A stretch of 64,000 nt of DNA. Source: Bradyrhizobium uaiense (lineage in GTDB: Bacteria > Pseudomonadota > Alphaproteobacteria > Rhizobiales > Xanthobacteraceae). A model generated the notes under the pieces. That model was given only the letters and a program-made list of their open reading frames with translations, was not told the DNA's origin and made no database searches. A program made the translations under genes and the position numbers. Below, piece after piece: positions 63,790-64,000 of the stretch (position 1 is its first letter; each line of letters begins with the position of its first letter). Where the stretch lies: contig NZ_VKHP01000017.1 in NCBI RefSeq assembly GCF_010811875.1, positions 1-64,000 on the forward strand. The letters run 5' to 3'.

Positions 63790-64000
63790 ATGGCGTTCAA
63801 AGGTATCTCGATCGTATTCGCGCGTTGCCTGTCGTCGCTGCAACTGCATTTCAGGCTCGATCGGGGGCTGCCCCAGGCCAATCGTCGATTGGTGGTCGAT
63901 GGTCTCGCCGGTGCTCTCGCGATCGGCCTCGTGGCGACAACTCCGGTCGCCGCGCAGGACAAGCCGAGTTCGGTGGGACTTGGCGTCTTTACGTTCACGT
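63790..64000 (+). CDS. Exported protein, start only (probable ABC substrate-binding protein)
   Basis: The first 70 codons of a gene cut by the window end. AAGGGGGAAA is upstream of the ATG. After a polar N-terminal region of 40 residues comes a signal helix (LAGALAIGLVATTPVAAQ), then KPSSVGLGVFTFT, which resembles the mature start of Leu/Ile/Val-type binding proteins. It would import the aromatic substrate of the upstream enzymes. Identification is tentative because most of the gene is missing. Confidence 0.5.
   Translation, partial: MAFKGISIVFARCLSSLQLHFRLDRGLPQANRRLVVDGLAGALAIGLVATTPVAAQDKPSSVGLGVFTFT

Overview
The window looks like a high-GC alphaproteobacterium of the Bradyrhizobium/Rhodopseudomonas type. 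This is inferred from gene content (CaiB-type CoA enzymes, LivHMGF-like ABC transporters, DUF992, DUF1488, CsbD, Cio-type oxidase, NtrC/NtrB-like regulators) and not from a marker gene. No complete rRNA or tRNA gene was seen.

Region by region. (1) 1-510: broken N-terminal pieces of a MalT/LuxR-type regulator arranged as a 127-bp inverted repeat. (2) 675-8663: an acyl-CoA catabolic operon (racemase-like CoA enzyme, SDR, enoyl-CoA hydratase, ABC binding protein, acyl-CoA synthetase, thiolase) facing an AraC-type regulator. (3) 9007-14967: a small secreted protein, a formylglycine-generating enzyme next to a Cys-type sulfatase, an HdeA/B-like protein, a DUF3302/HlyD membrane pair and an outer-membrane-like protein. 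(4) 14987-48903: a dense stress-response island bordered by a truncated sensor/cyclase gene on the left and a truncated encapsulin gene on the right. (5) 49216-51363: debris (orphan terminator, beheaded AraC gene, broken integrase) and dodecin. (6) 51761-60303: an aminotransferase, a urea/amide-type branched-chain ABC transporter, an amidohydrolase and a LuxR regulator. (7) 60516-64000: a tRNA-Thr 3' fragment, then a MarR-controlled two-component flavin monooxygenase locus with a cupin and the start of another exported protein.

The main discovery is in region 4. Nine promoters share one rigid architecture: two copies of GACA-N3-TGTC with centres 21-23 bp apart, an IHF-like site (YAA-N4-YTGATW) centred 24-26 bp upstream of the -24 element (degenerate in one case), and a sigma-54 -24/-12 element (TGGCAC-N6-TTGCT type). 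The proximal GACA-N3-TGTC is always centred 59-63 bp from the -24 GG. They drive a GNAT acetyltransferase, DUF1488, CsbD (followed by a YdeP-type molybdoenzyme, cytochrome bd/Cio oxidase and an MscS channel), HdeD-GrpE, Hsp20, DnaK, three uncharacterised small proteins, SodB (with a thioesterase, ClpB possibly further downstream) and a DyP peroxidase-encapsulin operon. A sigma-54 activator (REC-AAA+-Fis, with GAFTGA) and its membrane histidine kinase lie in the middle of the island and are the obvious candidates for its regulator. I read this as a self-contained sigma-54/IHF-controlled protein-quality and redox stress regulon encoded with its own two-component system.

Several genes carry signs of decay or rearrangement: the encapsulin shell gene is cut after about 70 family-like residues although its cargo keeps an intact loading peptide; Hsp20 may have lost its N-terminus by a frameshift; a DUF1269 gene, a cyclase sensor, an integrase and an AraC gene are fragments.
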